From Syncephalis plumigaleata (lineage: Eukaryota; Zoopagomycota; Zoopagomycetes; Zoopagales; Piptocephalidaceae), in the NCBI GenBank assembly GCA_025201365.1, contig JAIXMF010000001.1:496001-560000 (forward strand): DNA of 64,000 nt, read 5' to 3'. The notes beneath the pieces were generated by a model. That model saw only the letters and a program-made list of their open reading frames with translations, had not been told where the DNA came from and ran no database searches. Positions within the stretch are counted from its first letter, which is position 1, and each line of letters starts with the position of its first letter. Positions 1 through 12,203 of this stretch are shown one piece after another. Both the position numbers and the translations under genes were made by a program.

Positions 1-328
1 ATTCTATTCTATATGATAATTACCCGGAAACCAATTCTATTCGATTTGTTCGATTAACTGATGTAAAACAAGGTATGATTGCAATGATCTTGTATGTAAA
101 CAGAATCACTAATCATATGTTATTATATTTTATGTTATTAGAGGAAGCAAAGAAACGCATGTTAGAGAGTGTGGTAAGTGACACTATTATATTCAATAGT
201 AAACATTATTGATAATCATTGTTATTGTTGTACATGTTATTTAGCCATCCACTGATCGAGCAGCACACAGCAGTTTCAAGGAGATGCTACGCTCCATGCA
301 ATCTACGAATGTCAATTTAAAGCAGTAA
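1..328 (+). CDS. 3' end of an unidentified gene (partial)
   Basis: The left window edge cuts this gene, so only its last three exons are visible: 1-72, 142-173 and 245-328, joined by two introns with GT...AG borders (donors GTATGA and GTAAGT). The joined reading frame runs through SIRFVRLTDVKQ, EEAKKRMLESV and SSFKEMLRSMQ and stops at TAA 326-328. The tail is charged and Lys/Glu/Arg-rich, probably helical. I do not recognise the family. It ends convergently with eIF2B-gamma, whose stop lies only 54 bases further on. The frame is supported by clean splicing in phase across both introns. Confidence 0.6.
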
Positions 329-382
329 ATTTATTGTTACCATCATTAGAATAGTAAATAAAGTTGCATAAACGATATCGTT

Positions 383-2571
383 TTAATCAACTAAATCTCG
401 ACGAAATTGCTCTCCTTTGGCTTGCGCTAAAAAGAATGACATACATGCATGTATTAGTATTATTACAATAACTTAATAGTTTGTCTATGTCTATGTGTGT
501 GTGTACTTACTTTCTGAAGGAACAATGACATGTGCACCTACTGTGCAATCCTTTAATGATGCTCGCTCCAGCACCTTGCCATTTTGACAAACGACACATC
601 CATCCAATTTGACACTAGTACGAAATAGATTAATGATTATCCTTGCTCTTCTAACTAGAAAACTTACTTGTCACCTAGCGAGACATTATCCATTAGGATA
701 GAATTGACAATCTTTACGTTTTTGCCAATCTGGCAGTGTGCTCCAATGACGGAACGTTTAACGGAACAGCGTTCATCTACGCGTGTACCTTCACCGACCA
801 ATGAGTCTGGTCCCACCTAGAGGTAAACACATCAATGATTAGCACATCACTGACTATTATATTTGAGCGTATACAAATATACATAACTTACCTGAGTTTT
901 AGCATCTACTTCAGCCGAGGCATGAACACGAGCAGCACCATGATGAGCGGCGTAGATTCTGGTCATCTAGTATATACATAAATAAACAATAAGTTACAGT
1001 ACAACTATGGTAGTAATGCAATCACAGTGGCACTTACATGTCGATTCAATTCGGAATAGGCTGAAATGGTATTGGCCCTACCCGTCATACAAGTACTCGT
1101 TCGACAAACGATAGCGTAGCAACTAATATTCGCCGATTTATCATCGATATCCTGAGGATATACCGTGCTCGATAGTTGTAATGCAATCTTTTCATCTGCC
1201 GTTAAAAGTGCATCTGATGGCATGGCAGATGCTACTATTAACAGTATACACAGATAGATTAGACATATATATGCGTGTGTATATGCTACTTCATTCGATC
1301 TATCTATTCTACGTGGTTCTACAACGTATTAACTCTACTTACACTCTAAAACACCTTCTCGTTCAGCACGACCACGTTTCCATTGCATCTTTACTAGGGC
1401 GGGCAGTAGATCCTCGCGTAAGGATATGATACGCGGTTGATCTGCTAGATAATCCAATACCCAACGTTTAAATATGTACACATGCGCATCTAGTAGATTG
1501 GCATGTAGACGAACACGAGGATATCTAATGATCATTGCTTATTACTTAGTTATTGCTTATTATAAAGCAACTAGACTTACTTCCACATCATAGTGGCACG
1601 CACTTGCATTTCAGTTCGTGATTCCTCCGCCGTCGATAGATGAACAAGTTGTTGTTGCGATGTAACACCTACAAATCGTGCGAAATCTATATAGATGAAT
1701 GGTACATGTTAATTACGATTATTATTACTAAATAGTTCGTAGTTACCATCTTCTTTGGCTACTACAGCGGTATCAGCTTGCTCGTAGAACATTGTAGTTA
1801 CTGCTGCATCGCTGTGCAATCGATAGAAATCAAGTAGATGATTAGGATCTACTTCTGTAATCAAATCACATCCCACTACAAGTACATCTCCCTATGTCGC
1901 AATCATTGATCATGATAATCGAGCGAGTTAGCAAATAGAACGTGTAATTTCTTGGCATGGAAATGAATATTGCTACCATGCTCGTCTCTCGTCATTGCTA
2001 CTTACTTTGATTCTATCACGTACTAGACGGAGTGCATCCGCTGATCCTTGACAATCATCACTTGATATGATATCAACGCTAGTGGCATCCTCGACCACCG
2101 TACGCACTGTATGTGACACTCGAGGGACGGCAATGTTCGGCGTTATCACCGTGATATCTAAGTGGCCAACCGTGTGTGCGAGTCAGTACAATACGATTAA
2201 TGGGGTTCAGCAGGCTGACACGAAGTAAGATCTCGTCGGTCCTCTTCCTCGTTTTTCCCTCTATCAGTCACCTACCGTGAATGCCGCAACGTTGCACCCA
2301 AGCGATAACATGAGCAATCATGGGACGGTTAGCCACCGGGAGTAGCGCCTTGGGTAGATTCTCCTCTTCGGTTAACGCTCCCAGTCTATTCAAGGAGAAT
2401 AAGAATAAAACAGGCACGATAATCAATGGAATTGATAGATTAGTGCTAGAATGTAGTATGGATGCCTACGCTTCTTTACCGATTGCCATAGCCGGCAAGT
2501 ACAACGGCTTGAAGCTCGGTGGAGCGTGATATACGTGTCGTGGTCTTCTCGTCGTCAGCCAGGAACAACAT
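383..2571 (-). CDS. GCD1: Translation initiation factor eIF2B subunit gamma
   Basis: This is a subunit of the guanine nucleotide exchange factor for eIF2 in the cytosol. The first exon (2480-2571) gives LQAVVLAGYGN; the second continues LPKALLPVANRPM, the nucleotidyltransferase-like start of eIF2B gamma/epsilon. Exon 2006-2157 reads DDCQGSADALR, matching the family's D.xGTADALR block. The C-terminal exons form a left-handed beta-helix repeat with hexapeptide-like strings such as VGEGTRV, KRSVIGAHC and DNVSLGDK. Gamma is preferred over epsilon because the chain stops soon after the beta-helix (FRRDLVD) and has no W2/HEAT domain. There are about 12 short introns. A transposon copy sits only about 76 bases upstream of the start codon. 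Confidence 0.85.
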
Positions 2572-2647
2572 TTTGAAAAGCGAGAAAGCAAAGCGATACC
2601 ATCCTCATTATCGTCATTATGTGGTTTTTATTTTTATCATTTGTGTA

Positions 2648-3234
2648 CAGGCTTTTTCCATCCAATTTGCGCAGTTAGCATTTTGTCTTTACGAATAAAT
2701 AATAGTTAACACTTACAAGTATTTCTACTCCGTATTTTGGGTGCCATTGTCGCTTGGGCGACAGTGCGGCGGTTGACGATACAACCTGGTTAATTTGTTT
2801 TTTGATGTTTGGATCCCTCTTGATCTTGATCTTCATTTAGTGAATGCTTTGCGGATGTACTAGGCTGAGGAGGAGAAACGGCACTTCGTTGGAATTGTGT
2901 TGGAATACCCATCAGCACGATGACCTGGAATAATCTGAATAATTGAGACATGCAGCCATATCCCGATTCCATACACGATATCAATAGCTACTTGTAAGTA
3001 CATGACATGGCAATATCCAACTATACTGTACACTTGTATCGTATACCTTATAGAATTGATATGATAATTATGCTATCAATAAATGATCCATTACTAATAC
3101 TGAATTGTTATTATTATCGTGCTGTATCAATTGACATTTCTATGATAATAATGGTGTTAAAATTGTGTAAATCTATTTATTAATAAACAGCAAACGTTAA
3201 AGGATAAATGCGCAAATTGGTTGGAAAAACACTG
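2648..3234 (-). mobile_element. TA-flanked TIR element, copy 1 (587 bp), with Fanzor-like coding remnant
   Basis: The element is bounded by imperfect inverted repeats of about 33 bp. The right end, read on the minus strand, starts CAGTGTTTTTCCAACC; the left end starts CAGGCTTTTTCCATCC. Both sides carry the dinucleotide TA (2646-2647 and 3235-3236), the target duplication typical of Tc1/mariner-type insertion. Copy 2 has the same interior in the same order: noncoding part, coding remnant, noncoding part. The remnant (about 2790-2975, minus strand) contains VWNRDMAACLN, then shifts frame before the tail GSKHQKTN. It is too short to encode a transposase and looks like a deletion derivative. Confidence 0.88.
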
Positions 3235-3236
3235 TA

Positions 3237-4511
3237 TTTGTTTACCTCCTATTTTGTATATTTGTATACTGGTAACACATTCAATCTTCTTACACGACAA
3301 TCAACTAGCCATTCATGTAGTTTTATTAACAATGTAACAACGGATATTTACCGTGCTTACTAGTGTTGTTATCAATGTAATAGCACAATAATTACTTGAT
3401 CATATTTATACTGTGTTAATTGAGATGATAGCTACGGTTAACTAGTCTAATTGTATTGTATTATCATTGAAAGGTCATGAACATTCGAAACTGTAATAGT
3501 CACCTTTTGATATCCGAACATGTAGATTGCTACTTGATGCGGATGCCAACTTAATACGGGTGATCAACGGACGAGTGGAATAATTAAAAATGGAAGCTTA
3601 ATCGTTGACTTCAGGCATATAACGAGTTGTCTTACAGCGGCGATATCTGAATTAGGCAGTGACACACCCTTGTACGTTTAGTAGTAGGAGTAGGAGTAGC
3701 AGAAATAGTGCTAGTGTAGATAGAGCACTGGATGCCAGACAATAGCTGTTATCCGTGCAGTCATCAAATGCACCAATAGCAATAATAGTAATGATGATAC
3801 TATTAGGATGATCCCATTTAAAACGATGATTGCATCAGCCAAAATGGGCGAGTAAACAGTTTGCTACGTTTCCACCGTGCAACGTAAAACATTGCATGGA
3901 AAGTGTAGAATTGATGATGATTGAAACTGCTAACGCTTAGGTGGTCACTTTCTCATACGTTGCATCAAGCATTGAGGGGAACCCCGTTCAAGCACGTTTC
4001 GCTAAGCGAGAATAAATCCAATGGCAAGGCAACATTTCAAAACATTACCTCCAATGCTGCAGGTCAACGACGACTCTCAACAAATGCTATACATAATACG
4101 GCTTCGTTAACGGAACTCTACCCTCCATGTATTACGAGTGGTTGTAATATAAATACCACGCACATCATTGGCATACTGGATGGTCACCCACTTTTCTCCG
4201 TTCTTAAACCAAACGCCTATAGTATATCCGGATTTTGTACGCTCAGATACATTGATTGGAGTGAGATACGATATCCTACAATACGAACTATTCATTAAGT
4301 AGAGCTTTGAATTTTCTTTTACCATCTTCAATACGCCATCCTCACGTCTTTATAGTTTATTCCGCCGTTCCTTCTCTCTCTTTTCTCTTCTCTTCTTCTC
4401 TCCTCTCTATATTCCTTCTTGGTTACATTAGATAACCGAAACAATACCAATTCACTTGCTATACCAATTAGCGCTACACCATTAGATCATTATATTTACC
4501 AAGTAGGAAAA
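3237..4511. other. Intergenic region, no gene recognised
   Basis: This is AT-rich DNA between transposon copy 1 and the CAP gene. A minus-strand open frame near 4107-4331 contains GVWFKNGEKWVTIQY, but it has no recognisable family and no clear splice partners. A pyrimidine-rich stretch (about 4365-4415, mostly CT/TTC) lies about 100 bases upstream of the CAP start. It resembles the pyrimidine tracts upstream of other genes here and is probably part of the promoter or 5' leader. Confidence 0.5.
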
Positions 4512-5464
4512 ATGCGCGTCACACTGACTGCTATCGCGATATCCGTGCTGTTGATCGTGCACCACACGGCCGAGGCGTACGACCGACGTATCATGCTATG
4601 CCTGGTCAATAAGGAGCGTGTCAATCGTGGCTTGCCACCGTTGGGCCCTAATGCTGCCCTCGATCGAGCTGCACAACGACATAGCGACGACCAGGCCAAA
4701 TTTAAATTCATGGAACACGACGGCACCGATGGGTCTAACCCAGGTACTCGTATTGAAGAGGCCGGCTACAAATGGGAGGCCTATAGGGAGAACATTGCCT
4801 TTGGTCAAAAGGACGAGCATGAGGTGATGGAGGAATGGATGAACTCATCGGGACATCGCAAGAATATCCTCTACGCAAAAGTCATCCATTTGGGCTCTGC
4901 CGTTGCCTATAACGGCGATGTTCCCTACTACACGCAAAACTTTGGACATGACGGTAGTAAAGGAGGATTGTATCCCGTATGTCCACTACCTATTCCTACT
5001 CCGGCTCTTCTCCTGCTCCTGCACCTGAACCCGAGCCATCCAAACCAAGTTATGCCGATGTGGTCAAAGCACCAGCACCAGCACCAGCACCAAAAGCGCC
5101 CGAGACTTCCGATTATTCAAGTTATTCTTACTCACCTGCACCATCGCCACCATCATCCTATGGTAGCGACGATGATAATAAGAAGGATGATGATAGTGAC
5201 AACTCTTACAGCTCAAGCTACTCATCCAGTAGCTATTCGTCAAGTAGCTCGTCAAGTAACTCGTCAAAAGGCTCATCAAAACACTCTTCAGGCTACTCGA
5301 CGAATAGTTATTCAAGCTCGGAACCCTCATCGGATGACTCGGAAAGTCGTCCAACCGAATGGACTTGTACAAAGAAAAAGAGCGATGGCACTTGCTGTCG
5401 TTGGAAGAAGTGTACCGGTAACAGCAAGTCATGGAAGTGTCGCGAACGATGGGGCAGCTTCTAA
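4512..5464 (+). CDS. Secreted CAP/SCP domain protein (PRY1-like) with Ser-rich linker and Cys-rich tail
   Basis: The start at 4512 is chosen because it begins a clean signal peptide (MRVTLTAIAISVLLIVHH, cleavage near AEA). The CAP domain follows: LVNKERVNRGLPPL, a HSDDQA helix, YRENIA and the signature SGHRKNIL, then YYTQNFGH. Family members bind sterols or lipids or act as secreted effectors and wall proteins. After the domain comes a Pro/Ala/Ser linker, a long Ser/Tyr low-complexity stretch and a short tail with five cysteines (WTCTKKKSDGTCCRWKKC). The tail lies one frame away from the CAP domain; the change falls near 4975 at CCC, so one base appears to be missing from the assembly there. 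The frame that runs straight on from the CAP domain yields an implausible Leu/His/Arg-rich tail. Confidence 0.82.
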
Positions 5465-6789
5465 GTTTTTGTGCATGCGTATGCGTGCGTGTGTACTTCT
5501 TACGATATTTCTTTTCCTTTATTTCTTTCCCTAATGCACTAAGCAAATTGGTACTTTAAACCTGATTTGTTCAATAATAAATTCTGTTCTTTTTTAACGC
5601 GTACATAACATAACATAGCATGACATAACATAAACTGATAGATTGATATTGATGAATCAATTAGTGCATAAGCCATACCAATAAGCCATACGCGCTCGTG
5701 TATTTTTTCTAAATTGGCAGTATAATCCGGTATGCATGTTCATTTTCTCTCGCTTGTCATGCAGAACAGTTAATATCATCATAGTTATGACGAATATACA
5801 TGTGATCAAATTGGCATTGCCACTGCCACTTCTGTTGCTCAGACAATCCAGCTTTGTTAAATGATGGATGTTACTCATGGTCTATGAATCCGACGATGTG
5901 AGCTCACTTATGACTATCGCCTCTTTTTCCAGCTAAAATTCGTTTTACCATTTCTCTTACGCTTTTCCCTTCTTCATCTTTACCGTGCTACACAGCAGTA
6001 CTCGTTTTATTTTTACTATTGCATTACACGGCTTTTGTAAAAGTAGATCAACAACTACAAATCACGTCAATCCTCGTACTGCTTGCTACTCTACTTGTAA
6101 CTAGGATTGCGGTTATTGGCTTCTTTCTTTTCTTATACCTCCACTTACTATCAAACAGCTGTCGTGTGCTGTAGTACTGGTTAACAGCAATTGAATCTCG
6201 CGGTTGTTCATCGCGTGCCAGCTATCTTGCGGTGGTTTCAGCGGTTTCAAGCACATGTGCTAGTCTGGCAAATTACCTCCACTCACGAGATCGTCTTTTC
6301 TCCTATACCACTTTTTTCATTTATGTTTTAACAGGTGAATCCCTAACTACTCCCAGTTTATTCCTAATACACGTATATATATATATATATATGCTATTAT
6401 TGTCGGACGCATACCGCTCCATCACACAGTTACAGCATAAACGTAAACATACTGACAAAGTATTGGTGTATGTGCATGTATACCTGTGTTGATAATACGT
6501 AATTTGTTATTTCGTATCGTCACCACCTTAACTAGATAGACAGAGAGTGAGAGTGAGCGAGAGAGCAATTGTTGTTGTTGTTGTTGTTGTTGTTGATTCC
6601 AAAACAACAATAACAGCTTCTCATCAGTAGCAACCTTCGTCGTATCACCGTCCTCTTTTCCTCCTTTCCTCCCGCTTACTGTTTATATGTATTGTGTTCC
6701 TAGTAATTTAATAGCTGTTATAGTTGTTGAGTATACACTTGTTTGGCACGACAGAAGGACGTTTGAGCGTAATAATAGCTCATGACAAC
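5465..6789. other. Intergenic region with simple repeats, no gene seen
   Basis: The region is AT-rich. It holds a (TA)n run at about 6374-6392 and a (GTT)n run at about 6569-6594, followed by a CT-rich patch near 6650-6680 that probably belongs to the MDM34 promoter. Open frames on either strand are short, rich in low-complexity sequence and without splice support. Confidence 0.5.
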
Positions 6790-9256
6790 ATGGCGTTTAA
6801 TTTCAACTGGACTGAATTCGACGATCATTTCCATGAAGAGGCCAAGAAGATGCTGACCGTTGCCTTAAACAAGGGCAATAAACCGGCAAGGATTAAGGAT
6901 GATATACAGGTCAAGGAGTTGCATATGGGCACCCAGGTGAGTAAGCATATCCCTACATCGATTGCATACTATAGTTTATCATACATGGCACGACGACTAT
7001 ATGCTAATGATATGAATATCCGATTATTGCTATAATTAAGCCACCTGATCTGGAGATGCTAGAGATTGGCGAGTTATCGGCGGAAAAGTTCCGAGGTATA
7101 TTCAAGCTGACCTATACCGGCGATGCCTATATCGTTCTCCAGACTAAAGTGCAAGCCAATCCCGTCAATGAACGACGATCCGAATTGAGCATACGAGCTC
7201 AGAGTCATATTGTGGCTGCCGACACGCCATTAGTGGTGCCGATGCAGCTGCGTATTAGCGATCTGCGACTACGTGGATTTATCGGTTTAGTGGTGTGTAA
7301 ACGCAATGGTGTCACGCTATCGTTCAAGAACGATCCATTGGAGCAGGTTAAAGTTAGCTCGACCTTCGATGGCCTGACTAGCGTGCAACGATTTCTTCAA
7401 GATGAAATTGAAAAACAACTACGATCAATGTTCCAGGAGGATCTGCCGACACTCGTACACAATTTATCACGTCGCTTCCTAGATGATGAACGACTTCGCG
7501 AGAAGGAAAAAGCGTCAGCAATGCGACAAACTGATCCGAATTGCCCGACTAATTTATCAGTTGACACGGATAAAGCACGTTCATTGCCGGCATCTCGGAT
7601 TAATACGGGCGTGCGGCCATCGTTCTTTAGTCAGCCAACTTCACCGATTGCCACTGAGCAGCAACTAGTAGAGCAGCATCAGCCGTTACGCGTACGTGCC
7701 AGAGATGCGCATAGTATGCCGGATCGATTGCCGGGTCAGCGACGAGGACGCTCGGCAATTTCATCAAATTCATCGTCAGAATCATCTTCATCAGTATCTA
7801 AAGTCAAGGAACGACAACATGCAATGCATCAAAATCGTACGGTACGATTCAGCGAAGATCTCTACATGCATCAACGAAGCTTGTCAGTCGATGGCACTGA
7901 GTTAGAACGAGGAAAGAGGAACGACATGGAAGTATCGCACAATGAGCATACGTCATCTAGACAGCTTCTACATCAGCATCATAATCGCCATCATCAAGGA
8001 AAGCGTTCGGTCATAGCAGCGGCAAGTGATGGTATTTATCATAGTTTTGCACCGTTATTTCGCGAAAAGGCTTGCGCGAATTAGCGGAAACAAGATCGGC
8101 TATGGGTGTATCGGTGAGGCATCAGCCACCTATCGACCGCGTATACTGCATTCCTCCAGTAGTGTGTCCATGCCGGTAACAACAACAACAGCGACGGCAA
8201 CTGCCACACCACCGAATCGACCTAAAGATGTGGAATCGTCGCCTGGTGGCTATAACAAAGCAATGGACGACAACGAGCTCGTAGTCAACCAGGCGGGACG
8301 ACACACAATCGAAACACCACTAGCTATACATCGTCAACTGGTTCTCGTCATCCCACACGTCCTACTAGTCCACTTCTTGAGTCGATAGAAGTGAATGATC
8401 GTGTCTACATTAGAGATGTTGTTTCATTTGATAATCAATTGAATGAGACAAAGCTTACCGATTCGATTGATCCGTTTAGTCGCGATCATCGTACATTAGT
8501 GGACGAGGAGGAATTGTTGCCACCACGTTCAATCGTTCTACAGCCGAATGATAGTCGACATGCAGCGCAATTAGCCACGCTATTTAGCACGAATCATACA
8601 TTATCACCGTATACTCGTCCTGTAGGTCATTTGCGACACGATCTACACTCGGTGCTGTTCGTCCCATTGATGTTCATGCGAAAACATCACGACGTACCGT
8701 AGTAGGTAAATTCCACTTGCCATGGAATATTGCTGGTACACCAACACAGAATAGTAATAGTAATAGTAGTAGCAGTAGTAATGCTACACCAGCTGTATCA
8801 CCAATGACAACCACAACAACAGCTACGCTACCACTACCACTACCACTAGTACACCTCAAGAGCCTCGACCACGACGATCTACACATGCTGCTATTATGAC
8901 AACTACAACCATGACTACTACTCATATCAAACTATTAGTAATAATAGTAGTAACAATGGCACTGTACCATTGTCATCTAATCACGAAACTCCCAATAATA
9001 TAGCAATGCAAATGAATCAATTGCAGCAGCAGCATCTCCATCTCCACCAATGCAACGACATTCATCTGATGGTGATACGAGTATACGTAATAATATGTTA
9101 CTACATTCGACATCGATTAAATCACCTATTCTTGGTCCACTCGGTATGATCCCTTCGGGTATTGGACGTATACCCATGATTGCAGCACGTCGTGTTCAAA
9201 CTGCAACTGCTACAGCAACAGCAACAGCAGCTGATTCACCTGCATCCATGCAATAA
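6790..9256 (+). CDS. MDM34: ERMES subunit Mdm34/Mmm2
   Basis: Mdm34 is the mitochondrial outer-membrane subunit of ERMES, the ER-mitochondria tether that transfers lipids. The N-terminus MAFNFNWTEFDD is the family hallmark. Exon 1 is 6790-6936 and the intron ends at 7040. Exon 2 gives PPDLEMLEIGELS, FKLTYTGDAYIVLQT, LRLRGFIGLVV and SSFDG-type strings of the SMP lipid-binding domain (about residues 1-190). The conserved C-terminal motif NHTLSPYTR follows near 8600. The rest is a long Ser/Thr/Asn/Gln low-complexity tail, longer than in yeast. The frame changes several times after 8050 (one at CATTTGCG near 8622), each cured in principle by a single base, so the tail is approximate. Another ERMES gene, MMM1, lies 9 kb away. 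Confidence 0.88.
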
Positions 9257-10202
9257 TAGGATATTCGAGCTATTAGTATTGGTAGCAATGCTTTCTTTTC
9301 TTTCTTATTATCTCTTGTATTTTTGTATTTCCATTCTTCCATTATCTGTATGATGTATACGTAATGCTAACCATTCTATTGCTTAGCTTACCTATCTCCT
9401 CTCTGTCTACTCTCTTTTACATAAGTGATTAGCATGATTGCGACTAATACGGTATCCTTTTGTGTGCCGTTAATTATTAAAAGTAATTCTAATTATTATT
9501 TAAATTAAATCATTCGTATACAATAACTTTTATCTTTATATGTTTACGTATATATGTACGTGTATATCCATAATGAATGTTATCTGACTGTGCAACCAAT
9601 GCATGCACTGTACTTTTGTATTCTGCAAGTAACCGTCATTGTACTACATATTATTGTCATTATTATTGTCATTATCCCTACTGAAATGTAATTGACATAT
9701 CTTGACTGGGGAAGAATGAATACGGAGTACACATGATGACATGTATACATTAATGATAAGATTTCCTAGTTTATTGAGATCACTTACAATCTATGATCGA
9801 AGAAGTAGCTCGTCAGGCTTCGTACCTTAAACTAGTGCGGGTTGGCACACTCACAAGATATGAGGCATATCATATGTACGATCTTAATTGCAACAATATA
9901 GAGATAGTGTGTTTATTTTGGTAACACGGGGGAAGACTGTTCTTCCGTGAAAAAAACCAGTTCTGCCTTTGGCAACGTGAGGAGTCGTGTGCATGCGTGT
10001 AAAATGTTCATCACATTGGCTCTTGCATGCCCTCATGCCTGTATCGTTTTCCCTCTTTACTTCCATACCATTGTAGCAACTGTCATTAATTTCTCTATCT
10101 CTCTATTTCTTTATTCTCTCTCCCATCGTTATATCGTATATATATTACCGTATAATATCAAATAATATCCTATCGTTGCTAGCAGCGTACATATAGCCCG
10201 AC
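9257..10202. other. Intergenic region, no gene seen
   Basis: The region is AT-rich with tracts of tattatt and short alternating purine/pyrimidine runs (tatgtttacgtatatatgtacgtg near 9540 in part). No conserved open frame, tRNA-like fold or transposon end was recognised. It separates two genes on the same strand. Confidence 0.5.
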
Positions 10203-12203
10203 ATGTTCCGGGCTATATTCAAACCCACCCACTATCTTCTTTTCCTTGTATTGAGCTGTTTTCAACTAGTCACGGCACTAGTAACCTTTCGAATAAATGA
10301 GCAATATTACTCTTACGCTACGCAGGATCCGTTTGGCGTAAATGTTCCCGCTTACTTTAGCACCGGCACCTTGTACTGGCTCGCTTCGATAAGACATCTC
10401 CATGTACATTAACGTTTCCCGAGACAAACCTCACCGATCCCAATCTTAATTCGACCCTAGACGGACATGGCAATGCAACGGATGTAGTTCTGGCCGTTAA
10501 TCTGGCGACCGCACAACGCAGTGGTTGTTCGACAATAACACATGTAAGTAGATGTAATAAAATATGGATATATCTATCCATTTGATTAATGTCTCATCTT
10601 ATTTCTACTGCTATCAGATAGGAATTGCTGCCTATAATCTTCAGCAATCCATGGAAAAGAACACCGGTCCACGATTCAATGCCGTGCTTCTTTTACTCTA
10701 TCCGACCCCGGGCAGCACGCCTGGTCCACCCTCCGAGCTTCCCTACACCACGTACGCGTCCACCTTCCCTAATGGTGCACCTCCCATTAATATGGCACTA
10801 TTACCGGCGGGCAACATATTGGACAAGCTTGCTAGCAACAATACAATTACTAGTCCCATTATCACTTATTTACAGGAAGGTATGTAGTTGGTTGTCAATG
10901 CGATTATAATCATTTAATGAGGATACTATATATGAATGGCTAACATTTCCTATTAGAACCTGGTCCATGGAATGAGGCCTATTTCTCCACTGAACGTATG
11001 GTGTTTGTTTACACGCTAGTTTTTATCAATGTATTCGTTGGTGTACGAGAATTTATTAGATTCTTGTGGAAGAAGCGAAGTTGGGACAATTGGACACGTA
11101 CCCATCATATAATGTTCTGGCTGGCAGTCGTATCGTCAATTTGTAAGTATCATGCGGTATATTGAACAAGCTTTTTTTGTTTTATTCAGTCTTCTTATCA
11201 TCATTAATATTGTATTTGAATAGTGTGCACCCTAACCCTAATATTAAGTCCCGTCTCGCCTACTTATATTTGGATACAAACACCGTTGTCCATACTTATT
11301 GGTACTGCTTTTCATATGTTTCTAATATGTTGGTAAGTATAACAATATGTATATTGTTTGTTTGTTTGTTTACCTTCTGGCATAATATAGGTGTCGTGTC
11401 ATTGCTCGTATAGAGAATAGTCGCATTGTAGTAGCGATCTACTACATTCTATGGCCGTTTTACCTATTTTCCGTAACCATGCTTATCATGCATCGGATCT
11501 TCTCGATCATGCCCTATTCGCCAAGGTCTATGATTGTATTTAATATATCCTACTATGCTACCTCGGGAATGCAAGTGGTATGGATCGTGACATTCTTCTA
11601 TTATAGTAAGTAATAGCTATTTGCTTGTTTCGTTATTTCTTCATTTATTCTAATATAACTTGATAGTTTATATATTCTGGAGTAAAAGTCGAATGGGTGG
11701 TATCAACAAAGCAACGCGTAAACTCCTGTTCCAGGTAAATATTGAGTAAATAACAATTTAGCAATAAAATACTAACAGCTGCATTAATGACTAATTAGAT
11801 CGTAAGGGTTTGTTCAATATTTGTGACTGGTATCATAGTTGGACTCATAGCCAACGAACTAATAAGGGGCAAAATATGGCGTCAAAGCGTTGCTAGCGAT
11901 ACTGCTCGTTCACTTCTCTCCCAAGTGTCCATTACCATTCGTACTGTAGCGATGATACTCGCACTGGACACTGACTCTGACGAAACAAAGGAGAAAAAGA
12001 GGAATATCCATATTCATCGATACAATAACAACAACAACAACAACAACAACGCATCCCCAGCCAATGCTAATTTTGTGATGCTTACATCAAATTTACCAAA
12101 TTCACCACATTCACCACATGCGCTGAAATCATCATTTGTTCGTATATCGGCCCTTATGCCCGAACGTGATGATGATGATGATATAGAAACACATGAAGTA
12201 TAA
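10203..12203 (+). CDS. Putative seven-transmembrane receptor-like protein with signal peptide
   Basis: Exons are about 10203-10543, 10618-10879, 10957-11142, 11224-11332, 11391-11605, 11667-11734 and 11799-12203, all joined in phase by short GT-AG introns. The N-terminus is a signal peptide (KPTHYLLFLVLSCFQLVTAL). A luminal or extracellular part of about 230 residues follows, with NLT, NST and NAT glycosylation sites. Then come about seven hydrophobic helices, for example MVFVYTLVFINVFVGV, IMFWLAVVSSI, ILIGTAFHMFLICW, YYILWPFYLFSVTMLIM and FVTGIIVGLIANEL. The C-terminus is cytosolic with an Asn run. The shape (signal peptide, ectodomain, 7TM) suggests a GPCR-like receptor, but no named family was recognised. 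One base seems missing near 10374. Confidence 0.6.

Noticed and set aside
4419-5534. Single 371-codon frame covering the CAP gene
   Set aside because: Its first 31 codons precede the signal-peptide ATG, and its second half is a Leu/His/Arg-rich read of the Ser-rich linker in the wrong frame.
5064-5546. Long minus-strand frame opposite the CAP gene tail
   Set aside because: It is the antisense of a Ser/Tyr low-complexity repeat; no conserved content.
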